Below, in pieces: positions 1-6,229 of a stretch of 7,254 nucleotides of DNA. The notes below the pieces were generated by a model that did no database searches, was not told the origin of the DNA, and worked only from the letters and a program-made list of their open reading frames with translations. Position 1 is the stretch's first letter. Each line of letters opens with the position of its first letter. Made by a program: the position numbers and the translations under genes. This DNA comes from Soehngenia sp035406565 (GTDB lineage Bacteria > Bacillota > Clostridia > Tissierellales > Tissierellaceae): the NCBI GenBank assembly GCA_035406565.1, contig DAONLG010000077.1:1-7254 (forward strand), given 5' to 3'.

Positions 1-1008
1 TATGAATTGTTTTCAAAGTTCACCATATTATCAGATATAATGTTAGCTATAATTTTGTCCATTATATTGGCTTATTTTTTAAACCCATTAGTAAATTATT
101 TACAGAAAAAAGGGCTAAAAAGAACTGTAAGTACAGCAATAGTTTATATTGGCATTGTTATTGTTTTAGTAATATTGCTAGTATCATTTATTCCAAGAAC
201 AGGTAAAGAAATTAAAAATTTAGCTGAAAATTTATCTATTTATATTAACAATTTTAACGTTTTTATTGATAAAATTTATGCTGCTTATTCTAACGTGTTG
301 GGAGATACTCCCGAATTATTAAAGAGCATAGAAAAAGTGATAGAAACAAATACAGAAAAACTTCAAGAGGCTATATCAAATGGATTGACAAATCTAATAT
401 CTGGTATAAGCGGATTTTTATCAAAGGCTGTAACTTTAATTTTAATACCGATAATAACTTTTTACTTTCTCGTCGATAAAAATTATTTTGTAAAAAAAGT
501 CAAAGAACACATACCTGAGAAATACAAAGATGATATTTTGGGGTTATCACAACAGATAAATGATGTTATGAACCAATTTATAAAAGGCAGACTTTTTATG
601 GCCATTTTTGTTGGCACAATGACTGCAATATTTTTATTGATTATGGATGTGCAATTTGCCATTGTCATAGGTTTTATTACGGCTATAGCGGATATCGTTC
701 CATACATTGGACCTTTTTTAGGATTTTTGCCGGCTGTGATTTTAGCTTTTTTCTCCAGCCCGTTAAAAGCTTTATGGGTGGGTGTGTTTTTCGTTGTGAT
801 TCAATGGATTGAAAATAACATCCTAGCTCCTAAAGTTCTAGGGCAGAGCATAGGACTTCATCCTTTGACAGTTCTCTTAGCTTTAATTATTGGCGGAGGA
901 ATATTTGGAGTTTTAGGAATGATATTAGCGGTCCCAGTAACTGCTATCATGATGATTTTATTTAAATTTTTAATAAATAAATATAAAGAATCGAGGGAAT
1001 TATTGTAG
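1..1008 (+). CDS. AI-2E family (UPF0118) membrane transporter, 5'-truncated by the window edge
   Basis: This is a polytopic inner-membrane protein of the AI-2E/PerM family. Members export small molecules or act as Na+(Li+)/H+ antiporters; the substrate cannot be read from sequence. The frame is open from base 1, giving 335 visible residues. Family members usually run about 340-370, so roughly 15-40 N-terminal residues probably lie outside the window, and the TTG at base 7 is unlikely to be the start. Hydrophobic segments lie near residues 12-26, 44-64, 141-157, 198-236, 238-254, 258-270 and 285-322. A soluble, helix-rich stretch (about 65-140) separates the second and third, as is usual for the family. 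Family signatures are the N-terminal AYFLNPLVNYLQKKGLKR, the central PYIGPFLGFLPA and the C-terminal SIGLHPLTV followed by a glycine-rich GGGIFGVLGMILAVP. It sits directly before alaS, as yrrI does in Bacillus subtilis. The family call is firm; the transported substrate is unknown. Confidence 0.93.
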   Translation, partial: YELFSKFTILSDIMLAIILSIILAYFLNPLVNYLQKKGLKRTVSTAIVYIGIVIVLVILLVSFIPRTGKEIKNLAENLSIYINNFNVFIDKIYAAYSNVLGDTPELLKSIEKVIETNTEKLQEAISNGLTNLISGISGFLSKAVTLILIPIITFYFLVDKNYFVKKVKEHIPEKYKDDILGLSQQINDVMNQFIKGRLFMAIFVGTMTAIFLLIMDVQFAIVIGFITAIADIVPYIGPFLGFLPAVILAFFSSPLKALWVGVFFVVIQWIENNILAPKVLGQSIGLHPLTVLLALIIGGGIFGVLGMILAVPVTAIMMILFKFLINKYKESRELL

Positions 1009-1012
1009 TTCA

Positions 1013-1041
1013 TTGACAAATGACCATATATATTCTAAAAT
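1013..1041 (+). promoter_or_regulatory. Candidate sigma-A promoter for alaS
   Basis: TTGACA at 1013-1018 is a perfect -35 box. TAAAAT at 1036-1041 is one base off the consensus -10, and the spacer is the optimal 17 bases. Transcription would start near 1048, giving a leader of about 55 bases that contains the hairpin at 1057-1073. A perfect TATAAT also occurs at 1079-1084, but it has no -35 box at the right distance and would start transcription inside the Shine-Dalgarno sequence. The call rests on sequence match only. Confidence 0.6.
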
Positions 1042-1056
1042 AAAGTAGTAACACTA

Positions 1057-1080
1057 CCTCCCTAAAAGGGAGGATTTTTA
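1057..1080 (+). terminator. GC-rich hairpin with T-tract between the AI-2E gene and alaS
   Basis: CCTCCCT (1057-1063) and AGGGAGG (1067-1073) form a perfect 7-bp stem with an AAA loop, followed by five T residues (1075-1079). This is a compact Rho-independent terminator, most simply ending the upstream transporter transcript. A second small perfect hairpin, GTAGT-AAC-ACTAC at 1045-1057, abuts it. Because the best alaS promoter lies upstream, the element would also be in the alaS leader, where it could act as an attenuator. No T-box motif or specifier stem is seen, and the space is too short for one. Confidence 0.6.
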
Positions 1081-1102
1081 TAATACTTAGAGAGGTGTAA
1101 AT

Positions 1103-3742
1103 ATGAAGAATTTAGGACTTCATGATATAAGAAAAGAATTTTTAGATTTTTTTAGTGAAAAAGGGCATTTAGTCGCACCTAGTTTTTCACTTGTGCCAAA
1201 GAATGACAAGTCACTTCTACTAATTGGAGCAGGGATGGCACCACTAAAACCATATTTTACTGGTGAAAAAACACCTCCTAGTAAGAGAATGGCAACATGT
1301 CAAAAGTGTATTCGAACAGGTGATATTGAAAATGTTGGGAGAACAGCAAGGCATGCAACGTTCTTCGAAATGTTAGGCAATTTTTCATTTGGAGACTATT
1401 TCAAAAAAGAAGCTATTTCATGGGCTTGGGAATTTTTAACACAAAGACTTGAACTAAACCCAAATGATTTATGGGTAACTGTATATTATGATGATGATGA
1501 AGCCTATGAACTATGGAATAAGATGATCGGCATTCCAAGCGAGAAAATTGTTAGATTGGGAAAAAAAGATAATTTTTGGGAGCTAGAGGTAGGTCCGTCA
1601 GGTCCGTGTTCTGAGATATATGTAGACAGAGGAGAGCAGTATGGTTGTGGAGAAGATACTTGTAAACCAGGCTGTGACTGTGATAGATTTTTAGAAATAT
1701 GGAATTTGGTGTTCACACAATTTGATAAAGATGAAAATGGCATATATCATCCACTTCCAAATCCCAATATAGATACAGGAATGGGGCTTGAAAGAATCGC
1801 TACTATAATGGAAAATACAGATAACATATTTGAAATTGGAGCTATTAGAGATATATTAAATAAAGTACTTGAAATAAGTGAATATAAATACGGATCAGAC
1901 AAAGAGAAAGATGTATCAGTAAGGATAATTACAGATCACATAAGAGCTATAACTTTCTTAGTGAGCGATGGCGTTGTGCCGAGCAATGAAGGCAGAGGAT
2001 ATGTGCTAAGAAGACTAATAAGGAGAGCTTCTAGGCATGGAAAACTCTTGGGGATTGACAATACGTTTTTGGACAAAGTTGCTGAAGTTGTTATTAATTC
2101 ATGGATGGTTGAATATAAAGAACTCAAAGAAAATGAAAATCAAATTAAAAAAGTTATCTCAATAGAAGAAGAAAAATTTCAAGAAACAATAAATCAAGGA
2201 TTAAATATTCTTGAAAACATGATAAATGAATTAGCTCAAAGTGAAACAAAAATACTAGATGGAGAAAAGGTCTTTAAACTTTATGATACTTTTGGGTTTC
2301 CACCTGAACTTACTGAAGAGATTTTGAAAGAGAACGGATATCAGATGGACTTAGAAGGTTTCCAAAATTTCATGAAAGAACAAAGAGAGAGAGCAAGGAG
2401 AGCAAGAGAAGAAACAGATGCTGGTTGGAGCACTAAAAATGAAGAAGATATTACCAAAGGGATTGAGTCTGAATTTGTTGGTTACAGTACGATGAAAACA
2501 GAAACAATTGTGAAAGCTATACTTAAAGATAATAAAAAAGTTGAAAGATTATTGGAAGGTGAAAGTGGATTTGTTATTTTAGAAAAAACACCGTTTTATG
2601 GTGAATCTGGAGGACAAATTGGTGACAAAGGCATAATCAGATACAATCAGGGAATGGCACGAGTAAATGATACTAAACTGACTTCTTCAAAAGCACCAAT
2701 TCATCATGTAACTGTTATTAGTGGAGAAATCAATGTTAATCAATCTGTTCAAGCTGAAGTAGATGTTGAATTGAGAGAAGCAACAATGAGAAACCACTCG
2801 ACAACTCATCTACTGCATAAAGCTTTGAAGATAGTCGTGGGCAATCATGTTAACCAAGCTGGTTCATTAGTTACGCCTAAAAGACTTAGATTTGATTTTA
2901 CTCATTTTGAGCCATTATCAGAAGAAGAAATTAAAAAAATTGAAGCAATTGTTAATTCGGAAATATTAAAAGCTCAAGATGTTAAAACTGAGATTATGAC
3001 CTTGAAAGAAGCCCAACAACAGGGAATTATTGGATTGTTTGAAGAAAAATATGGAGAGCTTGTTAGAGTTGTCAGCATAGGAAATTTCTCGCAAGAACTC
3101 TGCGGGGGTACACATGTAAAGAATTCTGGGCAAATCGGTTTATTTAAGATAATGTCAGAATCCAGCGTGGCTTCTGGAGTAAGAAGAATAGAGGCTATAA
3201 CAGGTTTAAATGTATATGACTATATAGTTGAGTTAGAAAATAATATCAGTCAAATAGCTTCAGCTCTTAATAGCAATAAACAAAATATTTTAGAAAAAAT
3301 AACTCATTTAATAGAAGAAATAAAAGAAAAAGATAGCGAAATAAAGAACTTGAGAAAGGCTATCATTTCAAATTCAGTCGATGATATAATCAACAATTCT
3401 ATAAATATCAATGGTATAGATCTTATCATTCACGATTGTGAAAACATGGATGCCCAAGAAATGAGAGAACTTGGAGATACTATAAAATCAAGGATAGACA
3501 ATGGCGTTATATTTCTGATTTCTCAAAATGAAGGGAAAATTACTTTTATTTCTATGGCAACAAATGATGTGATAGATAAAGGTGTAAACGTAGGATTACT
3601 AGTAAAAAGAGTATCTAGTGTTGTTGGTGGAAACGGCGGTGGAAGAAAAGATATCGCCCAAGGTGGAGGAAAATACCTTGATAAATTAGACGAAGCTTTG
3701 AAAGAAGTCGAAATAGTCCTGCGAGAGCAATTAAATATATAA
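1103..3742 (+). CDS. alaS: Alanine--tRNA ligase (AlaRS)
   Basis: Cytoplasmic class II synthetase that charges tRNA-Ala with alanine and hydrolyses mischarged Ser- and Gly-tRNA-Ala. At 879 residues it is full length for bacteria (about 870-880). The catalytic domain (about 1-240) has motif 1 around GAGMAPLKPYF (43-53), motif 2 around TARHATFFEMLGNFSFG (81-97) and motif 3 GMGLERI (226-232). A cysteine-rich insert just before the ELWNLV-like segment (about 177-195) is normal in this family. The tRNA-recognition domain follows to about 460. The editing domain carries HSTTH (H565, H569) and CGGTH (C667, H671), the four zinc ligands. A coiled-coil linker (about 715-760) leads to the DHHA1/C-Ala domain, with GGNGGGRKDIAQGGG starting at 842. 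AGAGGTG (1091-1097) lies five bases before the ATG. No key residue is missing. The leader holds a hairpin but no T-box. Confidence 0.98.
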   Translation: MKNLGLHDIRKEFLDFFSEKGHLVAPSFSLVPKNDKSLLLIGAGMAPLKPYFTGEKTPPSKRMATCQKCIRTGDIENVGRTARHATFFEMLGNFSFGDYFKKEAISWAWEFLTQRLELNPNDLWVTVYYDDDEAYELWNKMIGIPSEKIVRLGKKDNFWELEVGPSGPCSEIYVDRGEQYGCGEDTCKPGCDCDRFLEIWNLVFTQFDKDENGIYHPLPNPNIDTGMGLERIATIMENTDNIFEIGAIRDILNKVLEISEYKYGSDKEKDVSVRIITDHIRAITFLVSDGVVPSNEGRGYVLRRLIRRASRHGKLLGIDNTFLDKVAEVVINSWMVEYKELKENENQIKKVISIEEEKFQETINQGLNILENMINELAQSETKILDGEKVFKLYDTFGFPPELTEEILKENGYQMDLEGFQNFMKEQRERARRAREETDAGWSTKNEEDITKGIESEFVGYSTMKTETIVKAILKDNKKVERLLEGESGFVILEKTPFYGESGGQIGDKGIIRYNQGMARVNDTKLTSSKAPIHHVTVISGEINVNQSVQAEVDVELREATMRNHSTTHLLHKALKIVVGNHVNQAGSLVTPKRLRFDFTHFEPLSEEEIKKIEAIVNSEILKAQDVKTEIMTLKEAQQQGIIGLFEEKYGELVRVVSIGNFSQELCGGTHVKNSGQIGLFKIMSESSVASGVRRIEAITGLNVYDYIVELENNISQIASALNSNKQNILEKITHLIEEIKEKDSEIKNLRKAIISNSVDDIINNSININGIDLIIHDCENMDAQEMRELGDTIKSRIDNGVIFLISQNEGKITFISMATNDVIDKGVNVGLLVKRVSSVVGGNGGGRKDIAQGGGKYLDKLDEALKEVEIVLREQLNI

Positions 3743-3760
3743 ATTTATTTTTAAATTTAT
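3739..3760 (+). repeat. Perfect 9-bp AT-only inverted repeat after alaS
   Basis: ATAAATTTA (3739-3747) and TAAATTTAT (3752-3760) are exact reverse complements separated by TTTT. The left arm overlaps the alaS stop codon and the right arm abuts the extended -10 element of the ireB promoter. There is no GC pairing and no T-tract after it, so it is a poor terminator. It could be an operator or merely AT-rich spacer DNA. Confidence 0.6.
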
Positions 3761-3768
3761 GGTATAAT
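3760..3768 (+). promoter_or_regulatory. Extended -10 promoter candidate for ireB
   Basis: TGGTATAAT contains a perfect TATAAT (3763-3768) preceded by the TGN extended -10 motif. No good -35 box is found 16-18 bases upstream, where the sequence is TAAATT-like, and extended -10 promoters can work without one. The predicted start near 3775 falls at the beginning of the Shine-Dalgarno stretch, leaving an untranslated leader of only about 13 bases. Read-through from alaS is an alternative or additional source of ireB mRNA, since no clear terminator separates them. Confidence 0.5.
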
Positions 3769-3787
3769 AAATAAAAGGGGTGGTAAT

Positions 3788-4063
3788 GTGGATAGGGAAA
3801 GAGATAATAAACTTAATGAAACTGTAAAATTTGAAGCTACAAAAGATAATCCAATAGAGCCAAGGGAGATACTTATGTCAGTCTTCAAATCATTAGAAGA
3901 AAAAGGGTACAATCCTATTAATCAAATCATAGGGTATATCCTATCCGGAGATCCTACCTATATTACGAGTCACAATAATGCGAGAAATCTAATTAGAAAG
4001 ATAGAAAGAGATGAGCTATTAGAAGAAATTCTAAGAGCATATTTGGAAACTAATAGAGACTAG
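3788..4063 (+). CDS. ireB: IreB family regulatory phosphoprotein (DUF965/UPF0297, YrzL)
   Basis: Small cytoplasmic protein of 91 residues; the family is about 85-90. In Enterococcus faecalis, IreB is phosphorylated by the PASTA-domain Ser/Thr kinase IreK and lowers intrinsic cephalosporin resistance, linking envelope stress to physiology. The family core is well preserved: EEKGYNPINQIIGYILSGDPTYI (about 38-60), then ARNLIRKIERDELLEEILRAYL (about 66-87). The GTG start follows AAAAGGGGTGG (3773-3783) at good spacing, and an ATG at 3786 is out of frame. The N-terminal tail NETVKF (10-15) aligns with the DETVRF segment of the enterococcal protein, putting Thr12 at its Thr7; the position matching its Thr4 is Leu9. 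The gene follows alaS by 45 bases, the conserved Firmicute position. No kinase gene is in the window. Confidence 0.95.
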   Translation: MDRERDNKLNETVKFEATKDNPIEPREILMSVFKSLEEKGYNPINQIIGYILSGDPTYITSHNNARNLIRKIERDELLEEILRAYLETNRD

Positions 4064-4069
4064 TTTTAA

Positions 4070-4106
4070 GGATAGATGGATGGCTTAAGCTATCCATCTA
4101 TTTATG
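4070..4106 (+). terminator. Strong hairpin after ireB, probable Rho-independent terminator or attenuator
   Basis: The arms 4072-4084 (ATAGATGGATGGC) and 4089-4101 (GCTATCCATCTAT) pair over 13 bp with a single G-U pair and a TTAA tetraloop; two more G-U pairs at 4070-4071/4102-4103 could extend it. The 3' side runs into TATTTATGT, a modest U-rich tail. It starts seven bases after the ireB stop codon, the usual place for a terminator. The short tail suggests partial termination. The first in-frame ATG of the next reading frame (4076) lies inside the left arm. Confidence 0.65.
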
Positions 4107-4112
4107 TAAATA

Positions 4113-4129
4113 GTGAGGGAAATAAATTG
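4113..4129 (+). promoter_or_regulatory. Ribosome binding site that decides a TTG start
   Basis: GTGAGGGA (4113-4120) lies six bases before the TTG at 4127. By contrast, the ATG at 4076 has only AAGGA three bases upstream, too close for a good site, and both fall within the hairpin at 4070-4103. The protein that starts at TTG begins (M)DKIELGNTG, which is how aldo-keto reductases of this type normally begin. Confidence 0.75.
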
Positions 4130-5074
4130 GACAAAATAGAATTAGGTAATACAGGAATAATTGTTTCTAAGATATGTTTTGGTTCTTTAACCATGACCCC
4201 ATTTCAGGCAAATTTATCTGTTGAAAATGGTGCTTATCTGATAAAATATGCTTATGATAAAGGTATAAATTTCTTAGATACTGCAGAGATTTATGATAAT
4301 TATAGTTATATAAGAGAAGGAATTAAAGGAATTAGCAGAGAAAAATATGTTTTATCGACAAAATCTTATGCTTATACGAAAGAACTAGCACAAATGAGTT
4401 TAGAAAAAGCATTGAAAGAAATTGGAACAGATTATATAGATATTTTTTTGTTACACGAACAAGAAAGTGAATATACAGTTAAAGGCCATTATGAAGCTAT
4501 AGAGTATTTTTTAAAAGCTAAAGATCAAGGAAAAATAAGAGCAATTGGTATATCTACTCATAGAGTTGCTGGAGCTAAGGCGTTATTAAAGTATAAAGAA
4601 CTCGATATAATTCATCCACTTGTAAATATGGCTGGCATTGGAATTCATGATGGCACTGTCAATGATATGCTAAATGTATTAGAACAATTACACAACATGG
4701 GTAAAGGTATATACAGTATGAAAGCACTTGGTGGAGGGCACTTGATTGATAGATCTAAAGAAGCTATTAATTTTGTAAAGAATATACCTTTCATAGATTC
4801 TATTGCAATTGGCATGCAATCTTGTGATGAGATAGATGCTAACATTCAGTTAATTGATGATGATGATATTGATTTAAATATAGCAAATAACTTAAGACAA
4901 AAAAATAGAAGATTGATTGTAGCTGATTATTGTATAGCATGCGGTAGATGTGTAAACAGGTGCAAACAAAATGGAATTAAGATAATTGATGGTCGAGCTA
5001 CACCAAATGACAACTGTATATTGTGCGGTTATTGTGCTACTGTATGTCCAGAATTTTGTATAAAAGTGATTTAG
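4127..5074 (+). CDS. Aldo-keto reductase with C-terminal 2x[4Fe-4S] ferredoxin domain
   Basis: Predicted cytoplasmic oxidoreductase of 315 residues from a TTG start; starting at the ATG at 4076 would add 17 residues that do not look like family sequence. The AKR barrel spans about 1-255. The catalytic tetrad appears as D51 and Y56 (in FLDTAEIY), K79 (STKS) and H110 (LLHEQE). The C-terminal ferredoxin part has two CxxCxxCxxxC(P) motifs, C269/C272/C275/C279 and C297/C300/C303/C307, expected to bind two [4Fe-4S] clusters. Such fusions are frequent in anaerobic Clostridia and archaea; their substrates are mostly unknown, and coupling to ferredoxin rather than only NAD(P)H is an inference. The gene lies between ireB and ruvX, which are adjacent in B. 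subtilis, and stops eight bases before ruvX, so it is probably co-transcribed with it. The family call is firm; the physiological substrate is unknown. Confidence 0.93.
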   Translation: MDKIELGNTGIIVSKICFGSLTMTPFQANLSVENGAYLIKYAYDKGINFLDTAEIYDNYSYIREGIKGISREKYVLSTKSYAYTKELAQMSLEKALKEIGTDYIDIFLLHEQESEYTVKGHYEAIEYFLKAKDQGKIRAIGISTHRVAGAKALLKYKELDIIHPLVNMAGIGIHDGTVNDMLNVLEQLHNMGKGIYSMKALGGGHLIDRSKEAINFVKNIPFIDSIAIGMQSCDEIDANIQLIDDDDIDLNIANNLRQKNRRLIVADYCIACGRCVNRCKQNGIKIIDGRATPNDNCILCGYCATVCPEFCIKVI

Positions 5075-5082
5075 GTGATTAA

Positions 5083-5493
5083 ATGGAGAAAATAATTGGA
5101 TTAGATATCGGTCAAAAAAGAATCGGTGTTGCTGTGAGCGACTCTTTGGGTTTAACAGCACAAGGATTAATAACGATTAATCGAGTAGGTAAAAAGAAAG
5201 ATTTAGATGAAATAGGGCAAATAATTGAACAATATGACATTAAAAAAGTGGTGGTTGGATTGCCCCTTAACATGGACGGTAGTATGGGCGAATCTTGTGA
5301 AATGGTTAAAAAATTTGCTGAAAAAGTCAAAAATAAATTTAATGTTGAGATTATTTATGTTGATGAAAGATTATCAACAGTTTCAGCCACAAGAGTTTTA
5401 TTAGAAGCCAACGTTAGTAGAGAGAACAGAAAGCATGTAGTAGATAAGGTCGCTGCATCATATATACTACAAAGCTATTTAGATAGAAAATAA
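5083..5493 (+). CDS. ruvX: RuvX/YqgF family putative Holliday junction resolvase / pre-16S rRNA nuclease
   Basis: RNase H-fold nuclease of 136 residues, normal family length. The E. coli homologue YqgF is implicated in maturation of the 16S rRNA 5' end, and the family has also been proposed to resolve Holliday junctions; which role dominates here cannot be told. The metal-binding acidic residues are visible: D8 in GLDIGQKRIGVAVSD (6-20), E95 in VDERLST (93-99) and D121 in VDKVAASYIL (120-129). The segment VVGLPLNMDGSMG (57-69) is also characteristic. The Shine-Dalgarno AGGTGAT overlaps the stop codon of the aldo-keto reductase, so the two are likely translated from one mRNA. B. subtilis yrrK holds the matching place after yrzL. 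Nothing is missing. Confidence 0.95.
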   Translation: MEKIIGLDIGQKRIGVAVSDSLGLTAQGLITINRVGKKKDLDEIGQIIEQYDIKKVVVGLPLNMDGSMGESCEMVKKFAEKVKNKFNVEIIYVDERLSTVSATRVLLEANVSRENRKHVVDKVAASYILQSYLDRK

Positions 5494-5503
5494 GGAGGAA
5501 AAC

Positions 5504-5752
5504 ATGCAACAAAAAGCAGTATTTTATGATGAATTAGGAAATGAAATGGAGTTTTTAATAAAAGCAAAATTCAGTATAGATGATACAGATTATTTAGTAT
5601 TGTTGCCAAGTGAAGATATTGATTCACCGACATATATATTAAAGATAGACATTGATGAGAATGGTGATGAGATACTCGTAGGTATTGATGATGAAGAATT
5701 AGAAGAAGCAAAAGAAGTATATGAAGAGTTGATGAAAGAACAACTGCAATAG
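5504..5752 (+). CDS. DUF1292 (YrzB-like) acidic small protein
   Basis: Cytoplasmic protein of 82 residues, typical for DUF1292, whose function is not established. It is strikingly acidic: 25 Asp/Glu against 6 Lys and no Arg. A beta-rich front half (VFYDELGNEMEFLIKAKF, then YLVLLPSED) resembles the family pattern, and the end (about 62-81, DDEELEEAKEVYEELMKE) should be a charged helix. The start is backed by a full-strength AAGGAGG (5492-5498) five bases before ATG, the best ribosome binding site in the window, suggesting high expression. It lies ten bases after ruvX, as yrzB follows yrrK in B. subtilis. Conserved linkage to ruvX and ireB is the only functional hint. Confidence 0.9.
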   Translation: MQQKAVFYDELGNEMEFLIKAKFSIDDTDYLVLLPSEDIDSPTYILKIDIDENGDEILVGIDDEELEEAKEVYEELMKEQLQ

Positions 5753-5766
5753 GTGGTGGAGTTAAA

Positions 5767-6213
5767 TTGGAAAGTAAAGTTGAAAAGTATCTTTGTATAT
5801 TGCAACAGAAAGGGTACAAGTCTACTAACCAAAGAGAAGAAATATTGAATATTTTATTTGACAATAAAAATGAACATTTAAGTTGCGAAGATGTCCATAA
5901 TATAATATCCAAAGAAAAAAAAGATATCGGCATTGCTACAGTATATAGAACATTGCAGTTGTTTGAAAAATTAGGCATTGTTTATAAGATTAATTTTGAT
6001 GATGGGGTAACAAGATATGAGCTAAATACCGAGAGCGAAAATCACCACCACCATCACTTGATATGTACACAATGCGGAAAAGTAACAGAAGTAAAATTAG
6101 ATTTATTAGAGTCGCTTGAACATGAAATCGAGATTGAAGAAGGTTTTGTGGTTAGCGATCACGATGTAAAATTTTATGGAATTTGTAAAGAATGTAAAAA
6201 TAAAGAAAAATAA
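5767..6213 (+). CDS. fur: Fur family transcriptional regulator, most like ferric uptake regulator
   Basis: Metal-dependent DNA-binding repressor of 148 residues, normal for the family. The N-terminal winged helix (about 1-85) holds the recognition helix region IGIATVYRTLQLFEKLG (54-70). The C-terminal dimerisation domain has the histidine run H93-H97 and two structural-zinc CxxC pairs, C100/C103 and C140/C143. Among paralogues it is closer to Fur than to PerR: the stretch NFDDGVTRYEL (76-86) and the histidine-rich strand resemble B. subtilis Fur, whereas PerR has a different, less His-rich segment here. This subtype call is from remembered sequences and could be wrong; Zur is the other option. 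The TTG start at 5767 follows AGGTGGTGGAG (5751-5761), which overlaps the previous stop codon. It lies 14 bases after the DUF1292 gene and 16 before rnj, so it is likely expressed in that operon. I see no convincing Fur box in front. Confidence 0.88.
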   Translation: MESKVEKYLCILQQKGYKSTNQREEILNILFDNKNEHLSCEDVHNIISKEKKDIGIATVYRTLQLFEKLGIVYKINFDDGVTRYELNTESENHHHHHLICTQCGKVTEVKLDLLESLEHEIEIEEGFVVSDHDVKFYGICKECKNKEK

Positions 6214-6229
6214 AAATGGGAGTGATATA

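Noticed and set aside
7..9. TTG at base 7 as the start of the AI-2E gene
   Set aside because: The frame is open to base 1, no ribosome site is visible, and the protein would lack the N-terminal part found in the family. Truncation by the window edge is simpler.
1009..1102. T-box riboswitch upstream of alaS
   Set aside because: The gap is only 94 bases, no conserved T-box core sequence is seen, and the upstream coding region occupies the space a T-box would need.
1630..1690. Cysteine-rich stretch in AlaRS as an extra metal site or inserted domain
   Set aside because: An insert of this kind just before the conserved segment at this point is common in bacterial AlaRS.
4892..5161. Minus-strand open frame of 89 codons
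   Set aside because: It lies antisense to the ferredoxin part of the reductase and the start of ruvX, both certain genes, and its protein has no recognisable features.
5571..5978. Minus-strand open frame of 135 codons across the DUF1292 gene and fur
   Set aside because: It is a shadow of two real genes. Its Leu/Ser/His-rich product is what the complement of Asp/Glu-rich coding sequence yields, and it has no ribosome binding site of note.
6041..6058. Histidine run in Fur as an engineered tag or a repeat expansion
   Set aside because: The five His codons are mixed CAC/CAT and lie at the metal-binding strand, where Fur proteins are naturally rich in histidine.
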